64,000 nt of DNA from Liolophura sinensis (Eukaryota; Mollusca; Polyplacophora; Chitonida; Chitonidae). Position 1 is the stretch's first letter; the number at the start of each line of letters is the position of its first letter. The notes under the pieces were generated by a model, which was not told where the DNA came from, did not search any database, and saw only the letters and a list, made by a program, of their open reading frames with translations. Shown here piece by piece: positions 11,901 through 23,230 of this stretch. The stretch is taken from positions 12,447,278 through 12,511,277 of the forward strand of contig NC_088297.1 of NCBI RefSeq assembly GCF_032854445.1. The letters run 5' to 3'. The position numbers and the translations under genes were made by a program.

Positions 11901-14900
11901 ATATATGAGAACCCCCTACCTTAACATATGAGGAACTCTTACCCTGACGTAACAGAGCCCACTACCTTAACATACGAGGAACTCTTACCCTGACATAACA
12001 GAGCCCACTACCCTGAAACATGAGGAACTCTTACCCTGACATATGAGAACCCCCTACCCAGATATATGAGAACCCCCTACTTTAACATATGAGGAACTGT
12101 TACCCTGGCATAACAGAGCCCACTACCTGAACATACGAGGAACTCTTACCCTGACATATGAGAGCCTCCTACCCAGATATATGAGAACCCCCTACCTTAA
12201 CATATGAGGAACTTTTACCCTGACATAACAGAGCCCACTACCTTAACATATGAGGAACTCTTACCCTGACATATGAGAGCCTCCTACCCAGATATATGAG
12301 AACCCCCTACCCTGACATATGAGGAACTTTTACCCTGACATATGAGAACCTCCTACCCAGATATATGAGAACCCCCTACAGATATATGAGAACTCCCTAC
12401 CTTAACATACGAGGAACTCTTACCCTGACATAACAGAACCCCCTATCCTACCACATGAGGAACTCTTACCCTGACATATGGTACTTCTTTCTGCTTCCAA
12501 GATTCCAACGCTTCCTGGCCTCTGTTGTATGCTCTATCAACCTCACCCAAGTGGATGTCCTGATTAGCCTGCAATAAAAGAAATTTCATCAGTAGTAAAA
12601 ATCAATTATTTACCTGATATAAATATATATAAAAAATTTGGTTTTTATATGCAAAAGCTTACTTCACACATACCTGACATATGAGAACCTCCTACCCAGA
12701 TACATGAGAACCCCCTACCTTAACATATGAGGAACTCTTACCCTGACGTAACAGAGCCCACTATCCTAACATACGAGGAACTCTTACCCTGACATAACAG
12801 AGCCCACTACCCTCACATATGAGGAACTCTTACCCTGACATATGAGAACCTCCTACCCAGATATATGAGAACCCCCTACAGATATATGAGAACTCCCTAC
12901 CTTAACATACGAGGAACTCTTACCCTGACATAACAGAACCCCCTATCCTACCACATGAGGAACTCTTACCCTGACATATGGTACTTCTTTCTGCTTCCAA
13001 GATTCCATCGCTTCCCGGCCTCTGTTGTATGCTCTATCAACCTCACCCAAGTGGTAGTCCTGATTAGCCTGCGATAAAAGAAATTTCATCAGTAGTAAAA
13101 ATCAATTATTTACCTGATATAGATATATATAAATAATTTGGTTTTTATATGCAAAAGCTTACTTCACACATACCTGACATATGAGAACCTCCTACCTTAA
13201 CATATGAGGAACTCTTACCCTGACATAACAGAGCCCACTATCCTAACATATGAGGAACTCTTACCCTGACATAACAGAGCCCACTACCCTGACATATGAG
13301 GAACTCTTACTCTGACATATGAGAACCTCCTACTCAGATATATGAGAACCCCCTACAGATATATGAGAACCCCCTACCTTAACATACGAGGAACTCTTAC
13401 CCTGACATAACAGAACCCCCTATCCTACCACATGAGGAACTCTTACCCTGACATATGATACTTCTTTCTTCTTCCAAGATTCCAACGCTTCCTGGCCTCT
13501 GTTGTATGCTCTATCAACCTCACCCAAGTGGCAGTCCTGATTAGCCTGCAATAAAAGAAATTTCATCAGTAGTAAAAATCAATTATTTACCTGATATAAA
13601 TATATATATAAATAATTTGGTTTTTATATGCAAAAGCTTACTTCACACATACCTGACATATGAGAACCTCTTACCCAGATATATGAGAACCCCCTACCTT
13701 AACATATGAGGAACTCTTACCCTGACGTAACAGAGTCCACTACCCTAACATGCGAGGAACTCTTACCCTGACATAACAGAGCCCACTACCCTGACATACG
13801 AGGAACTCTTACCCTGACATAACAGAACCCCCTATCCTACCACATGAGGAACTCTTACCCTGACATATGGTACTTCTTTCTGCTTCCAAGATTCCAACGC
13901 TTCCTGGCCTCTATTGTATGCTCTATCAACCTCACTCAAGTGGCAGTCCTGATTAGCCTGCAATAAAAGAAATTTCATCAGTAGTAAAAATCAATTATTT
14001 ACCTGATATAAATATATATAAATAATTTGGTTTTTATATGCAAAAGCTTACTTCACACATACCTGACATATGAGGAACTCCTACCCAGATATATGAGAAC
14101 CCCCTACCTTAACATATGAGGAACTCTTACCCTGACGTAACAGAGCCCACTACCCTAACATGCGAGGAACTCTTAACCTGACATAACAGAGCCCACAACC
14201 CTGACATACGAGGAACTCTTACCCTGACATAACAGAACCCCCTATCCTACCACATGAGGAACTCTTACCCTGACATATGGTACTTCTTTCTGCTTCCAAG
14301 ATTCCAACGCTTCCTGGCCTCTATTGTATGCTCTATCAACCTCACCCAAGTGGCAGTCCTGATTAGCCTGCAATAAAAGAACTTTCATCAGTAGTAAAAA
14401 TCAATTATTTACCTGATATAAATATATATAAATAATTTGGTTTTTATATGCAAAAGCTTACTTCACACATACCTGACATATGAGAACCTCCTACCCAGAT
14501 ATATGAGAACCCCCTACAGATATATGAGAACTCCCTACCTGAACATACGAGGAACTCTTACCCTGACATATGAGAACCTCCAACCCAGATATATGAGAAC
14601 CCCCTACCTTAACATATGAGGAACTCTTACCCTGAAGTAACAGAGCCCACTATCCTAACATACGAGGAACTCTTACCCTGACATAACAGAGCCCACTACC
14701 CTGATATATGAGGAACTCTTACCCTGACATATGAGAACCTCCTACCCAGATATATGAGAACCCCCTACCTTAACATATGAGGAACTCTTACCCTGACATA
14801 ACAGAGCCCACTACCTTAACATACGAGGAACTCTTACCCTGACATAACAGAGCCCACTACCCTGACATATGAGGAACTCTTACCCTGACATATGAGAACC

Positions 14901-16933
14901 TCCTACCCAGATATATGAGAACCCCCTACCTTAACATATGAGGAACTCTTACCCTGACATAACAGAGCCCACTACCTTAACATACGAGGAACTCTTACCC
15001 TGACATAACAGAGCCCACTACCCTGACATATGAGGAACTCTTACCCTGACATATGAGAGCCTCCTACCCAGATATATGACAACCCCCTACCCTGACATAT
15101 GAGGAACTCTTACCCTGACATATGAGAACCTCCTACCCAGATATATGAGAACCCCCTACCTTAACATATGAGGAACTCTTACCCTGACATAACAAAGCCC
15201 ACTACCTTAACATATGAGGAACTCTTACCCTGACATATGAGAGCCTCCTACCCAGATATATGAGAACCCCCTACCCTGACATATGAGGAACTCTTACCCT
15301 GACATATGAGAACCTCCTACCCAGATATATGAGAACCCCCTACAGATATATGAGAACTCCCTACCTTAACATACGAGGAACTCTTACCCTGACATAACAG
15401 AACCCCCTATCCTACCACATGAGGAACTCTTACCCTGACATATGGTACTTCTTTCTGCTTCCAAGATTCCAACGCTTCCTGGCCTCTGTTGTATGCTCTA
15501 TCAACCTCACCCAAGTGGCAGTCCTGATTAGCCTGCAATAAAAGAAATTTCATCAGTAGTAAAAATCAATTATTTACCTGATATAAATATATATAAATAA
15601 TTTGGTTTTTATATGCAAAAGCTTACTTCACACATACCTGACATATGAGAACCTCCTACCTTAACATATGAGGAACTCTTACCCTGACGTAACAGAGCCC
15701 ACTATCCTAACATACGAGGAACTCTTACCCTGACATAACAGAGCCCACTACCCTCACATATGAGGAACCCTTACCCTGACATATGAGAACCTCCTACCCA
15801 GATATATGAGAACCCCCTACAGATATATGAGAACCCCCTACCTTAACATACGAGGAACTCTTACCCTGACATAACAGAACCCCCTATCCTACCACATGAG
15901 GAACTCTTACCCTGACATATGGTACTTCTTTCTGCTTCCAAGATTCCAACGCTTCCTGGCCTCTGTTGTATGCTCTATCAACCTCACCCAAGTGGCAGTC
16001 CTGAATAGCCTGCAATAAAAGAAATTTCATCAGTAGTAAAAATCAATTATTTACCTGATATAAATATATATAAATAATTTGGTTTTTATACGCAAAAGCT
16101 TACTTCACACATACCTGACATATGAGAACCTCCTACCCAGATATATGAGAACCTCCTACCTTAACATATGAGGAACTCTTACCCTGACGTAACAGAGCCC
16201 ACTACCCTAACATACGAGGAACTCTTACCCTGACATAACAGAGCCCACTACCCTGACATATGAGGAACTCTTACCCTGACATATGAGAACCCCCTACCCA
16301 GATATATGAGAACCCCCTACAGATATATGAGAACCCCCTACCTTAACATACGAGGAACTCTTACCCTGACATAACAGAACCCCCTATCCTACCACATGAG
16401 GAACTCTTACCCTGACATATGATACTTCTTTCTGCTTCCAAGATTTCAACGCTTCCTGGCCTCTGTTGTATGCTCTATCAACCTCACCCAAGTGGCAGTC
16501 CTGATCAGCCTGCAATAAAAAAATTTTCATCAGTAGTAAAAATCAATTATTTACCTGATATAAATATATATAAATAATTTGGTTTTTATATGCAAAAGCT
16601 TACTTCACACATACCTGACATATGAGAACCTCCTACCCAGATATATGAGAACCCCCTACCTTAACATATGAGGAACTCTTACCTTGACGTAACAGAGCCC
16701 ACTACCATAACATACGAGGAACTCTTACCCTGACATAACAGAGCCCACTACCCTGACATATGAGGAACTCTTACCCTGACATATGAGAACCTCCTACCCA
16801 GATATATGAGAATCCCCTACAGATATATGAGAACCTCCTACCCAGATATATGAGAACCCCCTACCTTAACATACGAGGAACTCTTACCCTGACATAACAG
16901 AACCCCCTATCCTACTACATGAGGAACTCTTAC
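8995..16933. repeat. 23-bp minisatellite with higher-order repeats, interleaved with exon copies
   Basis: The basic monomer is 23 bp, e.g. ATATGAGGAACTCTTACCCT plus GAC. Several diverged monomer types differ in the middle (GAACCTCCTACCCAGAT, GAGCCCACTACCTTAAC). Around 9500-10200 a higher-order unit of 345 bp (15 monomers) repeats: the variant GAGCAACTCTTACCCTGACG recurs 345 bp apart (near 9510 and 9855). On the gene strand many monomers read GTCAGGGTAAGAGTT, the exact 5' splice site context of the amplified exon. Spacings of exon copies (410-1165 bp) mostly differ by about multiples of 23. The right arm has only ~360 bp of it. Confidence 0.9.
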
Positions 16934-17032
16934 CCTGACATATGGTACTTCTTTCTGCTTCCAAGATTCCAACGCTTCCTGGCCTCTGTTGTATGCTCTA
17001 TCAACCTCACCCAAGTGCCAGTCCTGATTAGC
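10463..17032 (-). CDS. Twelve tandem copies of a 99-nt symmetric exon
   Basis: Copies lie at 16934-17032, 16411-16509, 15911-16009, 15434-15532, 14269-14367, 13859-13957, 13447-13545, 12970-13068, 12470-12568, 11671-11769, 10986-11084 and 10463-10561. Each is exactly 99 nt, open, phase 0-0, preceded by an intronic ATTGCAG-type acceptor (one has ATCGCAG) and followed by GG|GTAAGAG. The encoded 33 residues start [16 protein letters not shown] and end KEVPYVR, and are highly charged. Codon 5 varies between copies: TGC in most, ATC, TAC and TGG in one each. The right gene has one copy (42303-42401). Because the exon is symmetric, any number can be included without shifting frame. Whether they are spliced together is unknown. 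Confidence 0.85.
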
Positions 17033-17393
17033 CTGCAATAAAGAATTTTCATCAGTATTAAAATTAAATTTTTTACCTGATATAAATATATATAAATAAT
17101 TTGGTTTTTATATGCAAAGCTTACTTCACACATACATGACAGATGAGTTTACAATGGTGAAAGAAAGCTGATGGGGGAAAAATGTGGACAGGTCCCGGTT
17201 TACGACCAAATACCTTCCACAAACTCTCAATTTGAAAACATTTGAACTCTTCCAACTTAACACAGTTTACTTCACATACTGTGTTACAGACAAACTTAAC
17301 CTATGGGAGAGGATGATCGCTGGGCTGTCCTGAATTACACATTTGAGATGACTTTCACGATGTGGCAGCAACATTGACCAAATGATTTCTTAC

Positions 17394-17449
17394 CTGATTT
17401 ATTCCTTTTGCCCATTCAGCCTCAATGTAAGCACCTTCAACATTCATTC
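17394..17449 (-). CDS. Left gene exon 3: end of RRM3
   Basis: 56 nt, phase 1 to phase 0, with acceptor CTCTCTAG and donor GTAAGA. It completes the last beta strand of RRM3 with the residues MNVEGAYIEAEWAKGINQ, after the LNG of exon 2. This is closer to the family pattern (IEV.LAKP) than the right copy's [13 protein letters not shown]. Confidence 0.75.
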
Positions 17450-17749
17450 CTAGAGAGAAATATACATGACTTATTATATATTGCCTTCTCACCTTGATCT
17501 TCCTTTAATTTTATTTCTTGAAAGAATGATGACGTAGTACAAATGCTACACATCAGTTAAAAAGTGTTCCAGATACAGTCTACCTAGAGTTTCTCCCAAA
17601 GAAAACTTCTTATTTTCTCAAAAAATTCCTGGCAAAATGGTCCTGGGAGCTTGGGTTCAATATTCAGCCTATTACATGTAACTGTTGAAACAACTTCCCT
17701 CTTTTAAACATTTGATCATTTAATGTTCAACAGCTTCTTTTCATGCTGA

Positions 17750-17905
17750 ATGATTTATTGATTGGCGCGCTTTTACGCTGTACTCAAGAATATTTCACTT
17801 ATACGACGGTGATCAGCATTATAGCATGAGGAAACCAGGCAGAGCCTGGTGGAAACCCACAACCATTCACAGGTTGCTGCCAGACCTTCCCATCCATGTT
17901 GAATG
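17750..17905 (-). mobile_element. SINE fragment in left-arm intron
   Basis: 3' part of the tRNA-derived SINE, minus orientation: 'tactcaagaatatttcactt' and 'atacgacggtgatcagcatt', then a degenerate body. The right arm has the mate at 41435-41590, so it predates the arm duplication. Confidence 0.8.
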
Positions 17906-18457
17906 AGGGGTGATATTAAGTTAATAATAAGCTAACATAAAATCCAATTTATACAGAAATTTATCCGAACAAATATTCTAGAGAATGCCCACACCTTATG
18001 TTTTGAAGTGTGAATTTATACTGTATGTGCTCTTCTGTAAATATATGTAAGTCTGTCCCATAATTGTGAGCCATTTCCTGTACGTAGTTGTAGTATCAAA
18101 CATCCTATAGGCAAGCGATGTGTCAGTTATTCACTGCTTCATCTTAATTACTTGAGTTAGCATGTTTTCCAAATACTCTCCCTTAGATGTTGGTGGATAT
18201 TCTATCATGTAATTTTCTGTAAACATCAATCAAGTGAAAAAGTAGTTAAGAAATAATAATGTGCCACATGCGACTGACAAATGAAAATGAACTTTTACTT
18301 ATCAGAAAGAGAACTATCAGAATGGAAATATATCACACTCTATAAATGCATACAAAAACTACATTCGCCTACCGATAGAAAAAATATACTTCCGTTAATG
18401 CATTTGTATTTATCCAAAACCAATCAACACAACTCCAAAGTAAATAATTTTTCTCAC

Positions 18458-18638
18458 CATTAAGTTTAGTCATGGCCATGATAGCAGCATCTCTGTCTCT
18501 AAAATGAATGAATGCATGATCTCTTATCTTCTTTACTCTTTCCACAGCATTGTCTCTTCCCACAACTTGACTGCACAGCTTTCTAATTTTGTCTTCTGTA
18601 GTTGTCCACATAAGGTGCCCCACGTGCAAAACTCTCCT
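18458..18638 (-). CDS. Left gene exon 2: RRM3
   Basis: 181 nt between a CAG acceptor and a GTGAGA donor, phase 0 to phase 1. It encodes RRVLHVGHLM ... VERVKKIRDHAFIHF, the third RRM of the A1CF family (family form: V-L/I-Y-V-R-N-L-M ... VERVKKIRDYAFVHF). The H for Y in RNP1 is unusual. RRM1 splices in frame to it with no RRM2 between. Confidence 0.85.
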
Positions 18639-19128
18639 CTGTAATACAAATATGCACAACATAAATATTATTCCAGTCATACAAATAAGCACAATATTAA
18701 TGTACAAGATGACGATGCATCAGTGCTTTTAAGCCATAAGTGACTATATTAATTATCACCACAGCCTCCTATACAAAAGAAATCACTTGTTGCAAGAAAT
18801 GTTGCGCACGCACACACCACCTTCTCGTGACGGAAAATGAAAGAGCAGAGAATAAGAAATTTCAAGAAGTTACGCAACATTTTACACATACCCACCCACA
18901 CAAAATACCCCTCTGATACAAAAAATTTTAGTTCAATTATAACTTTTCAAATAACGGCTTACATAAAGGTCAAATTTGTTTGGACTGTGATACCTGCTCG
19001 TGAATTTTACAACTAACCAACCGATATTTCCGACGTCTGGTGCTGTCTACATTGGCAATTAAATGTGTTTTAATTTGCAACGAAGAGACAACCAAAAAAG
19101 CTTCTATAGTGGAAATTACATGACTTAC

Positions 19129-19530
19129 GCCAGTTTTGCGAACACCCAAGAGCTGCCCTTTACGAATTTCGTAGTTGTTAAGCTCCTTTACCGCTTGATT
19201 CGCGTGTTCTTTGTCAGTGTACATAATGAATCCATATCCTCTATGGAATGCAGAACGGGGTTTCATTACGAGTTTCAGTTCGTAAATCTTCCCTATCTTC
19301 TCAAATACTGGAACAAGCTCGTCTTCGTAACAGTCTCTTGGAATACCTCCGACGAAAATTTCGCAACTCTTTAAAGGAACCGGGCTTTCCCAGTCGGGAG
19401 GTGGACCGCCGTACTTTCTTTGCCTTTTTTCTTGCCGTATGGAGTATCCTGTTCTTTCCATAAGTTTCAGCAAGGCTTTGTTTGGCTCCCCGGTCACACG
19501 ACGTGGCAAAGCCTCCTCCGCGGATGCCAT
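19129..19530 (-). CDS. Left gene exon 1: N-terminus and RRM1
   Basis: 402 nt, 134 codons, ending in phase 0 at a GTAAGT donor. It begins [11 protein letters not shown] and contains [12 protein letters not shown] and [10 protein letters not shown], the leader typical of the A1CF/RBM46/RBM47/SYNCRIP group. RRM1 has RNP2 IFVGGI and RNP1 RGYGFIMY. By hand alignment it differs from the right copy at 23 nucleotides, of which 19 change the residue. Confidence 0.85.
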
Positions 19531-19609
19531 ACCTACACCTTGCTGCTGGTCTCAATGCTAACGAACTAGAAGTAGGCAAACTGGACTTTGCCACGCACGT
19601 GAGTGGGCT

Positions 19610-20110
19610 TAGAAGAGCCCTACAGCGCCATCTATGATGTCCAATAATTATTGTTTTATTCAAATTTACATAGAAAAGGCACCAAACCAGAGAATATGAC
19701 CACAGAAACGTGTAAGGTAACATATAGGTAAAAAAAAAAGCTGATAACCTGGAGGCATACGGTTATGTAGCACTCGCTGTGCCACTGCGAAAGCAGTTCA
19801 CCTGTGAGTTTCAAGTATCGAAAATTGAACCATTCATAGTACGAAATGTAAGAAGAGCCCTACAGCGCCATCTGTGATGTCCAATAATTATTGTTTTATT
19901 CCAATTTACATAGAAAAGTCACAAAATCCAGAGAATATGACCACAGAAACGTGTAAGACAACATATAGGTAAAAAATAAGCTGATAACTTGGAGGCATAC
20001 AGTTATATAGCACTCACTGTGCCACTGTGAAAGCAGTTCACCTGAGTCTCAAGTATCGAAAATTGAACCATTCATAGTACGAAATATGGCATGTGTTTAT
20101 ACTTCATTGA
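19610..20110. repeat. ~240-bp tandem duplication upstream of left gene
   Basis: Two copies containing 'agagccctacagcgccatct' (about 19613 and 19854), a TAATTATTG motif and 'aagtatcgaaaattgaacca'. The same duplication exists in the right arm (39206-39690), so it predates arm duplication. It may hold promoter sequence, but no clear TATA box is seen. Confidence 0.75.
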
Positions 20111-20764
20111 GTGTTCGGCTATACCACCATTTTTTTTTTTTTTTGGAGACCTAGCGAGCATGATGGCGAGTGGGTTTAGATTAGTCATACAACGCTAACA
20201 GCGATGTCCCAATACTTATTATTTTCTTCAATTTGACATATATCCGTTTAAACAGGTGGGCTTCGATTAGCCATGCAGTGCCAAAGGCTGTTCCCCGTCT
20301 ATAGTCGTGTCAACAAGCGGCCCAGAGTTATTCCCCCCTGAAATTCGCTGAACGAAATACATGTCTTTATACTACATGCACGTATGATAAATATGTCAGT
20401 TTTAGTCGACAGCCTGCATGTCTAGCGTTATGTTGTACAAAAAAAAAAAACATCACATCAGTTCTGCAAAAAACACCAAGGCTATCTGGGTGATTGAAAA
20501 TGACCCAAATCCAATCTACTATCGCTGACATCGATTTGACAACAGGCATTGTCCTGTGTAATATTCAAAAATAGAAAAAACAAATTTTGTTTTCGCGTGG
20601 TTCTAGCTTCTGCATTGTCTTATAGAACAGCTTATCATGTTCCAGGCAAACCTTCGCACTGCGACGTCCAATGAGCGAGGGACATGACAGACCAATGAGC
20701 GCGACAAGGAGCAAAACGTTGGCTTGTAAAGTCGAGTGGAGCAGCTCCAACAGCTCCATGCTAT

Positions 20765-20845
20765 GCCGGCTATGCCAACCACCCCGACCCACCTGTGGAA
20801 CTCTTCCAACAGATCATGTGATCAGCCATGGATGACCTACGGTAC
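20765..20845 (+). pseudogene. Fragment of the A1CF-like last exon, opposite strand
   Basis: Reads [16 protein letters not shown] then TGA, and continues 'tcagccatggatgacctac'. This is nearly the same as the right gene's terminal exon and 3' flank (45940-46001, [16 protein letters not shown]). It lies 1.2 kb upstream of the left gene's ATG on the opposite strand. The mate in the right arm is 38598-38676. It suggests the donor locus had a further gene copy tail-to-head with this one. Confidence 0.75.
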
Positions 20846-21103
20846 ATGTACATTGATCCGGCACTTCAATCTTTCAGACATGGATATACATGTATAACTT
20901 AGATTAGGGCCTGTAAACTAAACACCTGCCTAAACATGGGTCGCATGATAGATAGATAGATAGATAAAGCTTTATTTCAGACTGAATTGTCCATATAAAA
21001 AAAGATAAACACACACACACAAAGAAAAAAAAAAAAAAAGAAAAAAAAGAAAAAAAAAATTAATTATATACACATAACATTGGCGACATATACCGACTTC
21101 ACA

Positions 21104-23224
21104 TCAGTATAGTAAAACTGACCACCTCTCCTGAAGCCGAGATGTTATACTGGCGTCACTATTCAGGAGTTTTATTACGATGGAATTGTCAGTAAACATA
21201 AGTCTCCGTCTGAAACAATACACTGACCTGCGCAGTAATTCACCAAAGGACGGTACACCATTAATGCAGAACATAAAACTGGCACTACAATCGCGCCTGA
21301 AACACATTAACCATCTAAATGCATTATTGTAAGTGACCCGTAATGAGCTTATAACCTTTTTCAGAAAAGTACACCAAAGCTGACAACAGTATATATTGCA
21401 ACAAAAACTACGAAAAAGTTGTACTTTAACAAGCTGAGTACAAGAACTAAACTTACGTATCAACATGTTGGCTCTAATACAGAGCTTTCTTTTCTGAGAC
21501 AGAATGTCCGCATCATCAGACAAATTGTCAGTAATAATGTGCCCAAGGTAAGTATACGATTGGACATAAGATAACAATCGTTCATTAAGGTACAAAGGCA
21601 GGGGATTGAAATCTTTATACGTTTTAGGTTTAATAACCAAACACACAGTCTTACGGGTATTAAAAATTATGTCATGGGAAAGAGCATAACTCTTCACATA
21701 CTTTAAAGAGAGCTTGCATTGCTTTTGCATACGGGCAGATTATACACATATCATCGGCGTAGATAAGGTGATTGATAAATATACCTCCAACATTACATCC
21801 AACACAACTATCGGACAGAGCAACGTCCAGTTCATAGAGGTATAGGTTAAACAGAGTAGGTGATAAAATCCCCCCTTGCCTAACTCCGTTTATGATACGG
21901 AAAGGGCTCGATATGGACGATCCCCATTTAATACTGAACTCTTGGGTATTAAACCATACTTCGAGAAACTTTATAATACATGGAGGTACATTACGATCAA
22001 TCAGTTTTTGCAGTAAGCACCAGTGATTTACGCGATCGAAAGCCTTACTGGCATCAAGGAAACAAACAAAAACAGGGCTGCCATTAGAGCAATAGTAGTT
22101 GATAGCTTCTTTTAACACAAAAATGCATTGATCGGTGGATCTATTAGCTTTAAAACCAAACTGAAAATCTGAGGTGTCGAAGAAGTTAAGACATTTTTCT
22201 AAAATAAGGCCTTCGATAAGTTTCGAGATAAGTAGTAGCGACAGCAATAGGTCGATAATTGTCGGAGGAAGTTATATTTCCAGACTTACTCTTAATTACT
22301 GGCGAAATGTAAACATCAGTAAGGTCCTTGGGGAGACAAGAATGCGCCATAAGTGCATTAATACAGAGTGTGAGATGATGTGCAACTTCAGGACCACCAT
22401 ACTTTAGGTGCTCAGAGCTCAAACTGTCAGGCCCACTACATTTACCCAGTTTTAAGGTCTTGATTTTATCAGACACCTCTTCCACAGTAGTAAATCTATG
22501 GAATGGAGCATCATTACATTCAGTCAAATACTCAAGTACTTTATCCTTAGCTCTGGTATTTCTGACTGAGTTAAGAATAGATTCATATTTATCTTTCCAC
22601 AGAGATGCTATGTTGGCTTCACCATGAGTGTCATCAATACTGATAGGGAGAGACATATTCTTAGCATTGGTGTTATTCACCTCTTTCCAGAATTCCTCCG
22701 AGTTGCATTGGAAGAGAGTTTGGGCCATTTTGTCGGCTCGAATTGATGACTCATTTTTCCTACAGGCCCTAACAGCATACTTAAATTTACGCCGAGTCAT
22801 TTGCATGTAATTACAGATTTCACCACTTCGAGGGCTGCCATGCTCTTTCCAAAGAAGGAAAGCTACACGTGCATGAGCATGAAGGTCACTAACTAGATCA
22901 TTCCAACCAGGAATATTGTATCGAGTAGAAGACTTATTTTTTGCAACGGTTTCATAACCAGCTTGACGCAGAGCGGTGACAATACTGTGATAATACTGAG
23001 ATAACTCTTCAGAATGTGTTTTACATTTAGGTTGCATGCAATTCAGAGCCTCAGATGGAATTGTTATAGATCTCATTTTGAGTTTAGTCACAGAAGTATA
23101 CCTAGCAATATCATTTCCATTAAGATTACTCCAATCAATGAACAGGCGAGTTGGATTGGAGCTGGAAGTAGAGAGGCGGGGTAAATTTTGCCAAGAAATG
23201 TTAATAGACAGTGGTTTATGGTCA
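21104..23224 (-). pseudogene. LINE ORF2 C-terminal part: reverse transcriptase, frameshifted
   Basis: From 23224 down: SDHKPL (end of endonuclease), then SGPDSLSSEHLKY and DNYRPIAV (RT blocks 1-2). A frameshift near 22200 is followed by FLDASKAFDRVNH, GVRQGGILSPTLFN and LIYADDM (catalytic Asp pair). A second frameshift near 21700 leads into the C-terminal region YTYLGHIITDN. The order is that of CR1/L2/jockey-type elements. No RNase H. Confidence 0.85.
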
Positions 23225-23230
23225 GAAGTA

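Larger units (their letters stand above)
6795..19530 (-). pseudogene. Left A1CF-like gene copy, truncated, with 12-fold exon array
   Basis: Reverse-strand relative of the right-arm gene. The order from the ATG is RRM1 exon 19129-19530, RRM3 exon 18458-18638, RRM3-end exon 17394-17449, twelve copies of a 99-nt exon (10463-17032), Tyr/Pro exon from 8599, Arg/Gly exon 7403-7496 and a partial dsRBD exon 6795-6892. Exon lengths and phases match the right copy. RRM2 has no counterpart, as in the right copy. The dsRBD exon has two in-frame stops, TAG for CAG and TGA for TGG, and the two downstream exons are missing, so a normal C-terminus cannot be made. A protein ending before the dsRBD could still be produced. 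Introns contain a SINE fragment and an 8-kb minisatellite. Confidence 0.8.

Noticed and set aside
8995-16933. CRISPR-like regular repeats
   Set aside because: 23-bp monomers are contiguous with no unique spacers, in a eukaryotic intron. It is a minisatellite.
20565-20809. ORFs of 68-75 residues, repeated in the right arm at 38631-38920
   Set aside because: They are antisense to the last-exon fragment and are shared only because the arms are duplicated. No family match.
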